This document shows positions 25,754-35,408 of a stretch of 64,000 nucleotides of DNA, in pieces. The DNA comes from Nocardia flavorosea (GTDB lineage: Bacteria; Actinomycetota; Actinomycetes; Mycobacteriales; Mycobacteriaceae): assembly GCF_015477805.1 (NCBI RefSeq), contig NZ_JADLQL010000007.1:1-64000 (forward strand), given 5' to 3'. Each line of letters starts with the position of its first letter. The stretch's first letter is position 1. The translations under genes and the position numbers were made by a program. Under the pieces are notes generated by a model, which saw only the letters and a program-made list of their open reading frames with translations, did not search any database and had not been told where the DNA came from.

Positions 25754-26953
25754 TCAGGAGTCCTGGGTGACCGCCACCGCGGCGCGGGCGATGGCGAGTT
25801 CCTCGTTCGTCGGGATCACCAGCACCTGCACCGGGCTTTCCGTCGGTGAGATCCGGCGGGGCTCGCGGGATTTCGCGGTGTTGAGCTCGGGATCGACGAC
25901 GATCCCGAACCGGTGCAGCCCGGCGAGGGCGTCCGCGCGCACATCGGGGCTGTTCTCGCCGACGCCCGCCGTGAAAGTGATCGCGTCGACCCCACCCAGA
26001 TCGATCAGGTAGGCGCCGAGGTAGTGCCGCAGGCGGTGTACGTAGACGTCGTAGGCCGCGCGGGCGGTGCTATCACCGGAATCGATGCGGCGGCGCAGTT
26101 CGCGGAAGTCGTTGACTCCGGCCATTCCGCGCAGCCCGGACCCTCGGTTCAGCAACCGGTCGATACCGTCGACGTCCAGCTGCGCCGTCCGCATGAGGTG
26201 CAGAATTATCCCGGGATCCAGATCGCCCGGACGGGTACCCATGACCAGACCCTCCAACGGGGTCAGGCCCATGCTGGTGTCCACCGGGCGGCCACCGCGC
26301 AGCGCCGATACCGAGGCGCCGTTGCCCAGGTGGAAAACGATCTGGTTCAGCGTCTCCGCTGGGCGGCCGAGGAATTCGGCGGCGCGGCCGGATACGTATT
26401 CGTGCGAGGTGCCGTGGAAACCGTAGCGGCGGATCCCGTGCGCTTCGGCGACCTGGCTGTCGATCGCATACGTTTTCGCGGCGGCCGGCAGACCGTGGAA
26501 GAACGCGGTATCGAACACCGCGACCTGCGGTGTATCGGGCAGTAGTTCGCGGACGGCCGTGATTCCGCGAATATTGGCCGGATTGTGCAGCGGCGCCAGC
26601 GTGCTCAGCTCGCGCACGGTCTTCAGCACCGCGTCGTCGATCAGAGTGGGCCGGTAGAAGACCTCGCCACCGTGCACGACGCGATGGCCGACGGCGGCGA
26701 TTCCGGCGGTGGTGAGGTCGTGCCCGGTTTCGGCGAACTTCGCGAACGCCAGCCGTAGACCGGCCGTGTGATCCGGGATCTCCTGTTGTTCGGTCAGTGT
26801 CCGATCACCGGCGGTGTGCTCGATCGCGCCGCCGCCCTCACCGATCCGCTCGACCAGTCCGGACGCGATGATCGTGCCCGAACCCGGTTCCATCAGCTGG
26901 TATTTGATCGAGGACGAACCCGTGTTCACCACGAGTACGCGAATCGGTTCCAT
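25754..26953 (-). CDS. ackA: Acetate kinase
   Basis: The product has 399 residues. It interconverts acetate plus ATP and acetyl phosphate, completing the Pta-AckA pathway. The N-terminal phosphate-binding [13 protein letters not shown], the central [28 protein letters not shown] and the C-terminal [13 protein letters not shown] are all present. The ATG at 26953 has GGAGACGG upstream; an ATG at 26983 would overlap pta and is less likely. It is the second gene of the pta-ackA operon. The 250 bp after its stop, up to the MocR gene, shows no further gene. Confidence 0.97.
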   Translation of the reverse strand: MEPIRVLVVNTGSSSIKYQLMEPGSGTIIASGLVERIGEGGGAIEHTAGDRTLTEQQEIPDHTAGLRLAFAKFAETGHDLTTAGIAAVGHRVVHGGEVFYRPTLIDDAVLKTVRELSTLAPLHNPANIRGITAVRELLPDTPQVAVFDTAFFHGLPAAAKTYAIDSQVAEAHGIRRYGFHGTSHEYVSGRAAEFLGRPAETLNQIVFHLGNGASVSALRGGRPVDTSMGLTPLEGLVMGTRPGDLDPGIILHLMRTAQLDVDGIDRLLNRGSGLRGMAGVNDFRELRRRIDSGDSTARAAYDVYVHRLRHYLGAYLIDLGGVDAITFTAGVGENSPDVRADALAGLHRFGIVVDPELNTAKSREPRRISPTESPVQVLVIPTNEELAIARAAVAVTQDS

Positions 26954-26979
26954 CACCGTCTCCTGTTCCCCGGTGCGCG

Positions 26980-29052
26980 TCACTGCTGCTGCGCCTGAAT
27001 GGCGGTGATGGCCACCGTATTCACGATATCGGCGACCAGCGCACCCCGGGACAGGTCGTTCACCGGTTTGCGCAACCCTTGCAGCACCGGCCCGATCGCG
27101 ACCGCGCCCGCGCTGCGCTGCACCGCCTTGTAGGTGTTGTTACCGGTGTTCAGGTCCGGGAAGATGAAAACCGTGGCCCGCCCGGCCACCTCGGAACCGG
27201 GGAGCTTCGCGTCGGCGACCGTGGGCTCGATCGCGGCGTCGTACTGAATGGGGCCCTCCACCAGCAGTTCCGGCGCCCGTTCCCGGACCAGCGCGGTGGC
27301 GACCCGCACCTTGTCCACATCCGCGCCGCTCCCGGATTCGCCGGTGGAATAGGACAGCATCGCCACCCGGGCGTCGATACCGAAACGGGTGGCGGTGGCC
27401 GCCGAGGAGATCGCGATATCTGCCAGCTGCTCGGAGGTCGGATCGGGGACGACGGCGCAGTCGCCGTAGGCGAGCACCCGGTCGGCCAGGCACATCAGGA
27501 ATACACTCGACACGGTCGAAACGCCGGGGACGGTTTTGATTATCTCGAAGGAGGGCCGGATGGTGTGCGCGGTGGTGTGCGCGGCGCCGGACACCATTCC
27601 GTCGGCGAGCCCGCGATGCACCATCATCGTGCCGAAATAGGAGATATCGCTGACCGTTTCCCGGGCCCGCTCCAGCGTCATACCCTTGTGTTTACGCAGT
27701 TCGGTGTATTCGCGGGCGAAATCCTCGAGGTGTTCGGAAGCCCGCGGGTCGAGCACCTGCGCACCGGCGATATCCACCCCGAGTTCGGCGGCCCGCGCCC
27801 GGACGGCCGTCGCGTCCCCCAGGATGATCAGGTCGGCGACCTTACGTTGCAGGACGCGTCCGGCCGCGCGCAGCACCCGGTCGTCGTCGCCCTCGGGGAG
27901 CACGATGGTTTTCCGGTCGGCGCGGGCGCGTTCGATCAGCTGGTACTCGAACATCTGCGGAGTCACCACGCTGGTCAACGGAACCTCGAGCCGGCGCAGG
28001 AACTCCGCCGCGTCCACATGGGTTTCCATCAATGCCATCGCGGTATCGACCTTGCGCGGATTGTCGGCCGACATCCGGCCGCGGGTGCGATGCGCGACCC
28101 CGGCGGTGTCGTAGGTCCCCGAGGCAGTGGTCAGGATGGGTAATCGTGGTTTCAGCCCGGTGATCAGGCGGGCGATCGCGGGGTGGGGGAGCAGGCCCCC
28201 GTTCATGACGATCCCGGCCAGCGACGGGAAACTCTGCGCCTCGTGCGCGTTCACCACACTGAGCAGTACATCGGACCGGTCGCCCGGCGCGATCACCACC
28301 GCACCGTCGAACAGCCGTTCCAGAATGTGTTCGGCGGTCATTCCGCCCACCATCACACCCAGCGCCTCACGGTGCAGGAGTTCGGGGTCGCCGCTGTAGA
28401 GTTCGCCGTCCAGCGCATCCCGTAGCTCGGCCATGGTGGGGGCGATCAGCAGCGGCACCTCGGGCAGGCTCCAGCGCGGGACACCGAATCCCGCGAGCTG
28501 TTCCCGCACCGGCTCGAGATCGTCGGGCGCGCACCGGTTCGCGATGATCGCGAGCAGTTGCGCGTGCTCACTCGCCAATTCCGCCGCGCACAGCTCCGCC
28601 AACTGTTCGACCTCGTCCGGCGACCGCTGCGCCCCCCGCACCACCAGCAGCACCGGCGCCCCCAGATTCACCGCGATCCGCGCATTGAACCGCAGCTCGC
28701 TGGGGCTGGCGACATCCGTGTAGTCGCTGCCGACGATCACCACGGCATCACAGGCCGCCGCCACCTCGTGGTAGCGCATGACGATCTCGGAGATGGCGGC
28801 GTCCGGGTCGGCGTGCACCTGCTCGTAGCTCACCCCCACTGCCTGCTGATAGTCGATATCGACGGTGCTGTGCTCGAGCAGCAGTTCGAGGATGTAGTCG
28901 GGTTCGGTCACCGAGCGGGTGATGGGCCGGAACACCCCCACCCGCGCGGTGGTCGCGCACAACATCTGCAGCACCCCGAGCGCCACGGTCGATTTCCCGG
29001 TATCACCCTCCGGCGATGCGATGTACACACTGGACGCAGCAACCTCGGCCAT
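26980..29052 (-). CDS. pta: Phosphate acetyltransferase (long form with BioD-like and DRTGG domains)
   Basis: The product has 690 residues, matching the long three-domain Pta. The N-terminal domain is BioD/CobQ-like with a P-loop ([14 protein letters not shown]), the DRTGG domain lies around 210-330, and the catalytic domain starts near 370 ([18 protein letters not shown] ... [17 protein letters not shown] ... [19 protein letters not shown]). It makes acetyl phosphate and CoA from acetyl-CoA. The order fgd1, pta and ackA is a known mycobacterial neighbourhood, but here fgd1 is on the far side of two accessory genes. A strong inverted repeat lies 56 bp upstream of the start. Confidence 0.97.
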   Translation of the reverse strand: MAEVAASSVYIASPEGDTGKSTVALGVLQMLCATTARVGVFRPITRSVTEPDYILELLLEHSTVDIDYQQAVGVSYEQVHADPDAAISEIVMRYHEVAAACDAVVIVGSDYTDVASPSELRFNARIAVNLGAPVLLVVRGAQRSPDEVEQLAELCAAELASEHAQLLAIIANRCAPDDLEPVREQLAGFGVPRWSLPEVPLLIAPTMAELRDALDGELYSGDPELLHREALGVMVGGMTAEHILERLFDGAVVIAPGDRSDVLLSVVNAHEAQSFPSLAGIVMNGGLLPHPAIARLITGLKPRLPILTTASGTYDTAGVAHRTRGRMSADNPRKVDTAMALMETHVDAAEFLRRLEVPLTSVVTPQMFEYQLIERARADRKTIVLPEGDDDRVLRAAGRVLQRKVADLIILGDATAVRARAAELGVDIAGAQVLDPRASEHLEDFAREYTELRKHKGMTLERARETVSDISYFGTMMVHRGLADGMVSGAAHTTAHTIRPSFEIIKTVPGVSTVSSVFLMCLADRVLAYGDCAVVPDPTSEQLADIAISSAATATRFGIDARVAMLSYSTGESGSGADVDKVRVATALVRERAPELLVEGPIQYDAAIEPTVADAKLPGSEVAGRATVFIFPDLNTGNNTYKAVQRSAGAVAIGPVLQGLRKPVNDLSRGALVADIVNTVAITAIQAQQQ

Positions 29053-29107
29053 GAGCTAGAGCGTAACGGTGTGCCCCAGTAAACCGGTGCCCGTGGCCTG
29101 GCACGGC

Positions 29108-29136
29108 CCGGTGACCGCTCGACAAGCGGTCACCGG
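29108..29136. promoter_or_regulatory. 12-bp perfect inverted repeat between pta and a hydrolase gene
   Basis: CCGGTGACCGCT (29108-29119) and AGCGGTCACCGG (29125-29136) are perfect arms around a five-base centre. The element lies between divergent genes, where a terminator makes little sense, so a regulator operator is the better reading. It does not match the CRP/GlxR pattern TGTGA-N6-TCACA. The cognate regulator is unknown; the AraC-type protein at 30219 is one candidate. Confidence 0.6.
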
Positions 29137-29217
29137 CCAGATCGTGCGTGTTGCCGGTTGTCTTTTGCGCGAATACGGTCGAACGGCCACGGGTGCGGTC
29201 ATGAGAATTATCAGCCT

Positions 29218-30045
29218 ATGGAAACCGAAGATGTATTCGTCCCCACGCGACTGGGGCAATTGCACGTTGCCGTCACCGGCCGGGGCGATCCGATCCTCAT
29301 GTGGCCCAGCCTCCTCATGGACGCCAGTCTCTGGGATGTTCAGATCGACTACTTCGCGCGAAGTCATACGGTTATCGCGATAGATCCTCCTGGCCACGGC
29401 AGGTCCAGCCCACTCGAACGCCAATTCACCTTCGGTGAATGCGCGCAGTGCGTCGCCGACATACTCGACTATTTCGAACTGCCGTGGACTTACTTCGTCG
29501 GAAATTCCTGGGGGGCGATGGTCGGCGCGACATTCAGCGCCGGCTTTCCCGAGCGCGTCCGCGCGGCTGTCTTCATGAACGGCACGGCATCGCCTGCCCC
29601 TCGGCGGCAGCGGCTGGAATATCGCGCCCTGCTCGTTCTGGTGCGTATGCTCGGCGGTATCAAACCACCGCTGACCTGGTCTGTCGTCCGCGCTTTTCTC
29701 GGACCGACATCGCGACGATCCCGCCCGGAAGTCGTTCGCCGGGTACTGCGCATCGCGCAGAGAAATGATCCCGATTCGCTGATCCGAGCCGTCCGGTCCG
29801 TGGTGCTCGAGCGTCCGGATCAGCGCACCGCGCTCGCATCGATCACCTGCCCCACCTTGGTGATCGCCGGCCGAGAAGACCGGACATTCCCACTGCCCGA
29901 GCTCGAGGCGATGGCCGAGGGCATTCCGGGGGCGAACCTGACCGTCATCGACGATGCCGCTCATTTGGTAGCGGCGGAGGTTCCGGACCGCGTCAACGTT
30001 GCGATCGACGCCTTCCTGGCTCGGCACAGTCACAGCGGCGGGTGA
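29218..30045 (+). CDS. Alpha/beta hydrolase
   Basis: The product has 275 residues. Classic alpha/beta-hydrolase features: oxyanion region ILMWPSLLMDASLW, DPPGHGRS, nucleophile Ser97 in GNSWGAM, the acid in GREDRTF and the histidine in DDAAHLV. The substrate is not deducible. The ATG at 29218 lies after an AT-rich GAGAATTAT stretch and lacks a Shine-Dalgarno sequence. The next gene, an AraC-type regulator, is 173 bp downstream on the same strand and may control it. Confidence 0.88.
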   Translation: METEDVFVPTRLGQLHVAVTGRGDPILMWPSLLMDASLWDVQIDYFARSHTVIAIDPPGHGRSSPLERQFTFGECAQCVADILDYFELPWTYFVGNSWGAMVGATFSAGFPERVRAAVFMNGTASPAPRRQRLEYRALLVLVRMLGGIKPPLTWSVVRAFLGPTSRRSRPEVVRRVLRIAQRNDPDSLIRAVRSVVLERPDQRTALASITCPTLVIAGREDRTFPLPELEAMAEGIPGANLTVIDDAAHLVAAEVPDRVNVAIDAFLARHSHSGG

Positions 30046-30218
30046 GCGGAGCATCGAGTTGCCGCGACGCCCGAGCTGGCGCGAGTCCGGCAGGGCACGC
30101 ACTTTTTCCGATTCCGTGGTGGCCGCACTGGTAGGTTCGCTGCTGACTGTCCAAGCTCGTCTGCGCCGGATCCGGTTCGTGCTGCGGATACCGGGCACAC
30201 AGCGGGTGGAGGTTGCTC

Positions 30219-31178
30219 ATGGCGCCGGTCGAATCGTATTTCGTGGGCGAGGTCGATACGTCCGCGGTCCCGGCGGCTGCCTCGGCCGACTTCTGGGCTG
30301 AACACGTGTGCCGTAACCAGGGTAATTTACAGTTCCGGTTCGCCGACGCACCGACGTTCCGCGGCAGTATGTCGATGCAGGGCGATAGGGATTATCTGCT
30401 GATCGATGTGTGCTCCGACGACATCGTGTACAGGCGGACACGAAAAGACATCCGATACGACGACGACGCCGGCCTACGGTTGGCTGTCCCGACCGCGGGC
30501 GTGCTCGATCTCCGCCAGGACGACCGGGCCGTGCGGGTTTGTCCCGGACAGGCCGCAATCGTGACGAAAACACGCCCGGCGGATTTCCGCCAGCCGCGAG
30601 ATACGCGAGCACGCGTACTGAGTATTCCGGCCGGTGCACTACCTCTCGACTCCGGTGCCGGCCCGGTGGTCGTCGACCTGGAACAGGGCTTGGGCCCGGT
30701 CGTCGCGGGGATGGTCGGTGGACTCGTCGAACAGCGCGCGGCGCTGGATGGGTACGGGTTCGCGGCCGCATGCCGCATGATCGTCGAACTACTCGGGTTG
30801 TGCCTGCGGCCCACGGGCAAGGCTTCCACTACCTTGGGGACGGTTGATCTCGCGGTCCGTGACTACGTCCGCGCGCATGCCACCGAGCCCGAGCTCACGC
30901 CCGCATCGATCGCCCACAGCCTGGGCTGGTCGCTGCGGCAGATACAACTGGCGCTGCACGGTACCGGCACAACGCCCAGCCGACTGATCCGCACCGAGCG
31001 GCTCGCTGTGTCGTACCGGCTACTGCGCCACAGCCCCGCGGACCGCACCATCGCTGATATCGCCTATACCAGCGGTTTCCGGTCGCTCAGCGCTTTCGGC
31101 GCCGCTTTCAAGGAACGGTACGGGTGTGCGCCGTACGCGGTACGCCGCGCCGGTTTCCGAGCAGGAGACAGCGGCTGA
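30219..31178 (+). CDS. AraC-family transcriptional regulator
   Basis: The product has 319 residues. The N-terminal 190 residues form a cupin-like sensing domain of the AraC-binding-domain type found with catabolic genes (FRGSMSMQGDRDYLLIDVCSD, CPGQAAIVTKTRPADF). The C-terminal two-part AraC helix-turn-helix is complete (TPASIAHSLGWSLRQIQLAL; TIADIAYTSGFRSLSAFGAAF). The ATG at 30219 has GGAGG seven bases upstream. The likely target is the upstream hydrolase or the divergent inverted-repeat promoter; the inducer is unknown. Confidence 0.92.
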   Translation: MAPVESYFVGEVDTSAVPAAASADFWAEHVCRNQGNLQFRFADAPTFRGSMSMQGDRDYLLIDVCSDDIVYRRTRKDIRYDDDAGLRLAVPTAGVLDLRQDDRAVRVCPGQAAIVTKTRPADFRQPRDTRARVLSIPAGALPLDSGAGPVVVDLEQGLGPVVAGMVGGLVEQRAALDGYGFAAACRMIVELLGLCLRPTGKASTTLGTVDLAVRDYVRAHATEPELTPASIAHSLGWSLRQIQLALHGTGTTPSRLIRTERLAVSYRLLRHSPADRTIADIAYTSGFRSLSAFGAAFKERYGCAPYAVRRAGFRAGDSG

Positions 31179-31316
31179 CGAGCAGACACGCCGTCCCGGG
31201 CGGGTACAGGGCCGGTGACCGACAGCGTCGTCGTACCGGTGCAGTGCTCGGCCGGTGCCAGACGGCGCAGGTGCAGTCCGCTACCAGCGGTCGCGAGGAA
31301 CCGGCCGAGTAGCCGT

Positions 31317-32327
31317 CTAGCCCAAGTCGCGCAGGCGCGGGGCCAGGTCGCGCTGGAACAGGTCCAGGAACCGCCGCTGGTCGTGTCCGGGGGCGTGGAA
31401 GACCAGGTGGTTCAGGCCAGCGTCCAGATACGGTTTGATCAGTTCGACCGCCTGGTCCGGGTCGCTGGCGACGATCCAGCGTTTGGCGATCTGCTCGATC
31501 GGCAGCGCGTCGGCCGCCTCCTCCATTTCGATCGGGTCGGTGATGCTGTGCTTCTGCTCCGCCGTCAGCGACAGCGGCGCCCAGAACCGGGTGTTCTCCA
31601 GGGCCAGGTCGGGGTCGGTGTCGTAGGAGATCTTGATTTCGATCATCCGGTCGATCGTGCTCACTTCCCGGTCCACCTTCGCCGCGCCTTCGGCCACCGC
31701 CGGCATCAGCTTCTCGGTGTAGAGATCCATGCCTTTACCGGAGGTGCAGATGAACCCGTCGCCGGCCCGGCCCGCGTACCGGGCCACCACCGGGCCGCCG
31801 GCCGCGATGTAGACCGGGATCCCGCCTTCGGGCACGTCGTAGATGGAAGCGCCGACCGTCCGGTAGTAGGTCCCGTCGAAATCGGTGCGCGCGCCCGTCC
31901 ACAGCGCCCGCATCAGGTCCACCGATTCCCGCAGCCGGGCGAAGCGCTCCTTGAATTCCGGCCATTGCCCGGCGTACCCGGTGGCGATCTCGTTCAGCGC
32001 CTCGCCGGTGCCCACGCCCAGCATCACCCGGCCGGGATACAGGCAGCCCATCGTCGCGAACGCCTGCGCGATCACCGCCGGGTTGTACCGGAAGGTCGGG
32101 GTGAGCACCGAGGTGCCGAGCATGATCCGCTCGGTGCGCTCGCCCGCGGCCGCCATCCAGGCCAGGGAGAACGGGGCGTGCCCGCCCTTGTGCCGCCACG
32201 GCTGGAAATGGTCGCTCACCGTCGCGCTGTCGAGGCCGTGTTCTTCGGCCAGCACCGCCAGTTCCACCAGTTCCCGCGGTCCGAATTGTTCCGCCGACGC
32301 CTTGTATCCGAGCTTCAGCTCACCCAT
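31317..32327 (-). CDS. fgd1: F420-dependent glucose-6-phosphate dehydrogenase
   Basis: The product has 336 residues, the same length as mycobacterial Fgd1. It oxidises glucose-6-phosphate to 6-phosphogluconolactone and reduces coenzyme F420, supplying F420H2. The active-site His40 and Trp44 are present in [13 protein letters not shown], and [15 protein letters not shown] and [12 protein letters not shown] are conserved. The ATG at 32327 has AGGAGT seven bases upstream; a much longer open frame upstream is spurious. It is divergent from a HAD phosphatase gene, as an independent transcription unit. Confidence 0.97.
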   Translation of the reverse strand: MGELKLGYKASAEQFGPRELVELAVLAEEHGLDSATVSDHFQPWRHKGGHAPFSLAWMAAAGERTERIMLGTSVLTPTFRYNPAVIAQAFATMGCLYPGRVMLGVGTGEALNEIATGYAGQWPEFKERFARLRESVDLMRALWTGARTDFDGTYYRTVGASIYDVPEGGIPVYIAAGGPVVARYAGRAGDGFICTSGKGMDLYTEKLMPAVAEGAAKVDREVSTIDRMIEIKISYDTDPDLALENTRFWAPLSLTAEQKHSITDPIEMEEAADALPIEQIAKRWIVASDPDQAVELIKPYLDAGLNHLVFHAPGHDQRRFLDLFQRDLAPRLRDLG

Positions 32328-32492
32328 ATGCGCCACTCCTGTCGCGTTGTGTCCGCCACCGTTTCCGGCCCGGTTTCGACCATAGCCAGCGCCGCGCACC
32401 GCTGCGCCAGTGGTCCGGCTCACCGGCCCCGTGCCGCGGGTTCCGGGCGCGGCATACCCACCGCTGCCGCCGCGAAGCGCAGAATCGACGGG

Positions 32493-33308
32493 GTGAGCAC
32501 AGACGAACCGATTCTGTCCTATCTCACCGATATGGACGGGGTACTGGTGCGCGAGGAGCACCTGGTGCCCGGCGCCGACGAATTTCTCGCCGAGCTGCGC
32601 GCCGAGCAGATCCCGTTCCTGGTGCTGACCAACAATTCGATCCGCACCCCGCGCGATCTGCAGGCACGGCTACGGCAGAACGGGCTCGATATCCCGGAGC
32701 AGTCGATCTGGACCTCCGCGCTGGCCACCGCGAGTTTCCTGGACGAGCAGCGGCCCGGCGGCACCGCCTACGTGGTGGGCGAATCGGGCCTCACCACCGC
32801 ACTGCACGAGATCGGCTACGTGCTCACCGACGTCGACCCGGACTATGTGGTGCTCGGTGAGACCCGCACGTACTCGTTCGAGGCGATCACCACCGCCATC
32901 CGGCTGGTCGAACGTGGCGCCCGCTTCATCGCCACCAACCCCGACGCCACCGGGCCTTCCCGCGACGGCGTTCTGCCCGCCACGGGATCGGTGGCGGCGC
33001 TCATCACCCGCGCCACCGGCCGCGACCCGTACTACATCGGCAAACCGAACCCGCTGATGATGCGGTCCGCGCTACGCCGGATCGACGCTCATTCGCAGAG
33101 CAGCGTGATGATCGGCGACCGCATGGACACCGACGTCATCTCCGGAATGGAAGCCGGTATGCGCACCATCCTGGTCACCACCGGCATCTCCACCCGGCAT
33201 TCGGTCGAGAACTACCCCTACCGCCCCACCATGGTCTTGGACTCGGTGGCCGACTTGGTCGGGCGAGTGAGAACACCCTTCACCGAACCCACCGTGAACC
33301 AGAGCTGA
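32493..33308 (+). CDS. HAD-IIA family sugar phosphatase (NagD-like)
   Basis: The product has 271 residues. Motif I is LTDMDGVLV (nucleophile Asp13, acid Asp15), motif II LVLTNNS, the C2 cap follows, then KPNPLMM (motif III lysine) and motif [20 protein letters not shown]. NagD-like enzymes dephosphorylate small sugar phosphates and nucleotides in the cytoplasm. The start is GTG at 32493. It is divergent from fgd1, so a link to sugar-phosphate metabolism is plausible but unproven. Confidence 0.9.
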   Translation: MSTDEPILSYLTDMDGVLVREEHLVPGADEFLAELRAEQIPFLVLTNNSIRTPRDLQARLRQNGLDIPEQSIWTSALATASFLDEQRPGGTAYVVGESGLTTALHEIGYVLTDVDPDYVVLGETRTYSFEAITTAIRLVERGARFIATNPDATGPSRDGVLPATGSVAALITRATGRDPYYIGKPNPLMMRSALRRIDAHSQSSVMIGDRMDTDVISGMEAGMRTILVTTGISTRHSVENYPYRPTMVLDSVADLVGRVRTPFTEPTVNQS

Positions 33309-33460
33309 CCCAGCACTTCCAGCGCACCGGACACCGCCCGGGTCAGGGTCCAGCCGAGCCGACCCGCCACACCCGTTGGCGCGTTCACTGAGTTCGAACA
33401 GGCCCCGCGCCGAATCATCACGCAACCAGCGCCGCCGCCGAGTCTTACGAGGCCCTGAAA

Positions 33461-33573
33461 GGTTTCGGCCCGTCCCTGCTGTCAGTGCTCGATGCGATGC
33501 GGCGCAGCCGCGAGCATCGAGTGCTGACAGCAGGGACCTAGGGGGCCGAAACCCGCGGCGCCGCAGGCGCCGC
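33461..33573. repeat. Large inverted repeat plus adjacent GC hairpin between HAD and metZ genes
   Basis: Left arm 33461-33495 and right arm 33514-33553 pair over about 35 positions with two mismatches and one five-base bulge, leaving an 18-base loop. A second perfect hairpin, GCGGCGCC gca GGCGCCGC, lies at 33555-33573, 15 bases past the metZ stop. The remainder of the gap 33309-33587 has no gene. The structure lies between convergent genes, so it could act as a bidirectional terminator, but its length is unusual and it may be a mobile repeat. Confidence 0.8.
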
Positions 33574-33587
33574 AAAATAAACACAGC

Positions 33588-34802
33588 TCAGCGCAGCGCG
33601 TGGTCCAGGTCGCCGAGGAGGTCCTCGATATCCTCGAGCCCCACCGAGAGCCGCACGACCCCGTCCGACAGTCCGATACCCGCCCGGCCTTCCGGGCCCA
33701 TCGCCCGATGGGTGGTGGTCGCCGGATGGGTGATCAGCGATTTCGCGTCGCCGAGATTGTTGGAGATATCGATGATCCGCAACCCGTTCAGCACCTCGAA
33801 GGCCCGCTTCTTCGCCGCGTCCGCGGCGGCCTTCAGTTCGAAGGTCACCACGGTGCCGCCGCCGCTCATCTGAGCGGTGGCCAGCTCGTACTGCGGGTGG
33901 GTTTCCAGGAACGGGTAGCGCACCCAGCTCACGGACGGATGTTCGTCGAGGTATCGCGCGATCCGCAGGGCCGATTCGGTCGACTGCCGGACTCGCAGCG
34001 GCATGGTTTCCAGACCTTTGAGCAGCGTCCAGGCGTTGAACGGGCTCAGCGCGGGGCCGGTATGCCGCATCAGGGTTTTGACCGGGCCTTCGATGTACTC
34101 CTGGGAGCCGAGGATCGCGCCGCCCAGTACCCGGCCCTGACCGTCGATGTGTTTGGTGCCGGAATACACGATCACATCGGCGCCCAGTTCGAACCCGCGC
34201 TGCAGCAGCGGGGTGGCGAAAACGTTGTCCAGTACCACTTTCGCGCCCGCGGCGTGCGCGAGTTCGCAGACTTTGCGCACGTCGACCAAGGTCTGCATCG
34301 GGTTCGCGGGGGTTTCGAAGAACACCGCGGCGGTGGGTTCGGACAGGGCCGCCTCCCACTGGTCGAGGTCCTCACCGTCGACGAAAACCGTTTCCACACC
34401 CCAGCGCGGCAGGATCTCGTTGCACACCACGAAACACGATCCGAACAGGCTGCGCGCGGCCACCAGCCGGTCGCCGGCGCGCAGCAGGGCGCCGAGCGCG
34501 ACGAAGACCGCCGCCATACCGCTGGCGGTGGCGAAACATGCTTCGGCGCCGTCGAGCAGCCGCATCCGTTCCTGGAAGGTGGACACGGTCGGGTTTCCGT
34601 AGCGGGAGTACACGTAATGCGGGTTTTCACCGGTGAACGCGGCTTCGGCGGCCTCGGCGCTGGCGTAGACGAACCCCGAATTCAGGTACAGCGCCTCGGA
34701 GGTCTCTTCGAAACCGGACCTGTTCAGACCTCCGCGGACGCCGAGGGTGGCCGGACCGACGCCGTCGGGCAGGACGCGTTCGAACGCGCCGCCGCTGATC
34801 AC
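33588..34802 (-). CDS. metZ: O-succinylhomoserine sulfhydrylase
   Basis: The product has 404 residues. This Cys/Met-metabolism PLP enzyme makes homocysteine from O-succinylhomoserine and sulfide. The PLP lysine is Lys217 in IVYSGTKHIDGQG; YSRYGNPT, ATASGMAAVF, ETPANPMQ and SLITHPATTTH are family motifs. The GTG at 34802 overlaps the rhodanese stop (GTGA), so translation is coupled to that gene and falls under the SAM-IV riboswitch upstream. The rhodanese-metZ order is that of Rv0390-Rv0391. Confidence 0.93.
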   Translation of the reverse strand: MISGGAFERVLPDGVGPATLGVRGGLNRSGFEETSEALYLNSGFVYASAEAAEAAFTGENPHYVYSRYGNPTVSTFQERMRLLDGAEACFATASGMAAVFVALGALLRAGDRLVAARSLFGSCFVVCNEILPRWGVETVFVDGEDLDQWEAALSEPTAAVFFETPANPMQTLVDVRKVCELAHAAGAKVVLDNVFATPLLQRGFELGADVIVYSGTKHIDGQGRVLGGAILGSQEYIEGPVKTLMRHTGPALSPFNAWTLLKGLETMPLRVRQSTESALRIARYLDEHPSVSWVRYPFLETHPQYELATAQMSGGGTVVTFELKAAADAAKKRAFEVLNGLRIIDISNNLGDAKSLITHPATTTHRAMGPEGRAGIGLSDGVVRLSVGLEDIEDLLGDLDHALR

Positions 34803-35215
34803 GACTGCCGCCAGGGTAGTCCGAGGGCTCGCCAGCCGGCGCCCCCGCGATGCCCGAATTCGTCCAGCGGGCCTTCGAAGCCGTCGGAGATGTTGTAGGA
34901 GGGCGCGATACCGGCCGCGGTCGCGATATCGGCGGCATGTGCCGAGCGCTGGCCCGACCGACACAGGAACAGCACCGGGGCATCGGTGGGGCGATCGCCC
35001 AGCGCCGTACGCAGCTGGTCCAGGAACCCGGTGTTGCGGGCGCCGGTGGAATCGACCCATTCGATCAGCAGCGTCGGTTTGGCGACGGAGCTGGTGTCGG
35101 GAACTCCGACGAATTTCCATTCGGCTTCGGTGCGCACGTCCACCAGGACGGCGTCCGGGTTCTCGGCCAGCAGTTCCCAGGCCTGCTGTGGACCGATATC
35201 GCCTGCGTAACTCAA
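34799..35215 (-). CDS. Rhodanese-like sulfurtransferase
   Basis: The product has 138 residues: a single rhodanese domain with the active-site loop LFLCRSGQRSAHAA (Cys85) and the DVRTEAEW motif. It can carry persulfide sulfur and presumably supplies or tunes sulfide for the coupled homocysteine-forming MetZ; that partnership is inference from coupling. The start is a TTG at 35215, chosen because AGGAGG sits seven bases upstream and no ATG or GTG is suitably placed; the leader contains a SAM-IV aptamer. Coding sequence overlaps metZ by four bases. Confidence 0.9.
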   Translation of the reverse strand: MSYAGDIGPQQAWELLAENPDAVLVDVRTEAEWKFVGVPDTSSVAKPTLLIEWVDSTGARNTGFLDQLRTALGDRPTDAPVLFLCRSGQRSAHAADIATAAGIAPSYNISDGFEGPLDEFGHRGGAGWRALGLPWRQS

Positions 35216-35230
35216 CGTGGTACCTCCTGC

Positions 35231-35344
35231 GAATCCGCACTTGCCGCATCCGTTCGATGCGCGCCAGGTCGTCACCCGGAGCACCCCACCGCGGAGGAGG
35301 GTTGCCGACCAGCGAGCCGGGGCTTGGCGCTGGTGCTCATGACC
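35231..35344 (-). promoter_or_regulatory. SAM-IV riboswitch controlling rhodanese-metZ
   Basis: Read on the minus strand, the leader begins GGTCATGAG, continues CAGCGCCAAGCCCCGGCTCG, CTGGTCGGCAACCCTCC, CCGCGGTGGGGTGC and CCGGGTGACGACC, then a CGCATC/GATGCG hairpin and GCGGCAAGTGCGGATTC. These elements occur in the order and spacing of the SAM-IV class: P1 by GGTC/GACC, the SAM-binding core and the 3' pseudoknot segment. The aptamer ends three bases before AGGAGG, so S-adenosylmethionine binding most likely hides the ribosome-binding site and turns off homocysteine synthesis. Confidence 0.93.
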
Positions 35345-35353
35345 CAGTGCAAA

Positions 35354-35383
35354 AGATTGCCCGGATCCTGCCCGGCCTGTCAA
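35354..35383 (-). promoter_or_regulatory. Predicted promoter of the SAM-IV riboswitch transcript
   Basis: A perfect -35 TTGACA (35383-35378) is followed after 18 bases by CAATCT (35359-35354). This would place the transcription start near 35347, a few bases before the aptamer's first P1 nucleotide, which fits the riboswitch boundary independently found from its sequence. Confidence 0.6.
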
Positions 35384-35408
35384 ACCCCGGTTGACGTCCG
35401 GCGCGACC

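Noticed and set aside
29108-29136. CRP/GlxR site upstream of pta
   Set aside because: The arms contain GTGAC/GTCAC but the spacing does not match TGTGA-N6-TCACA.
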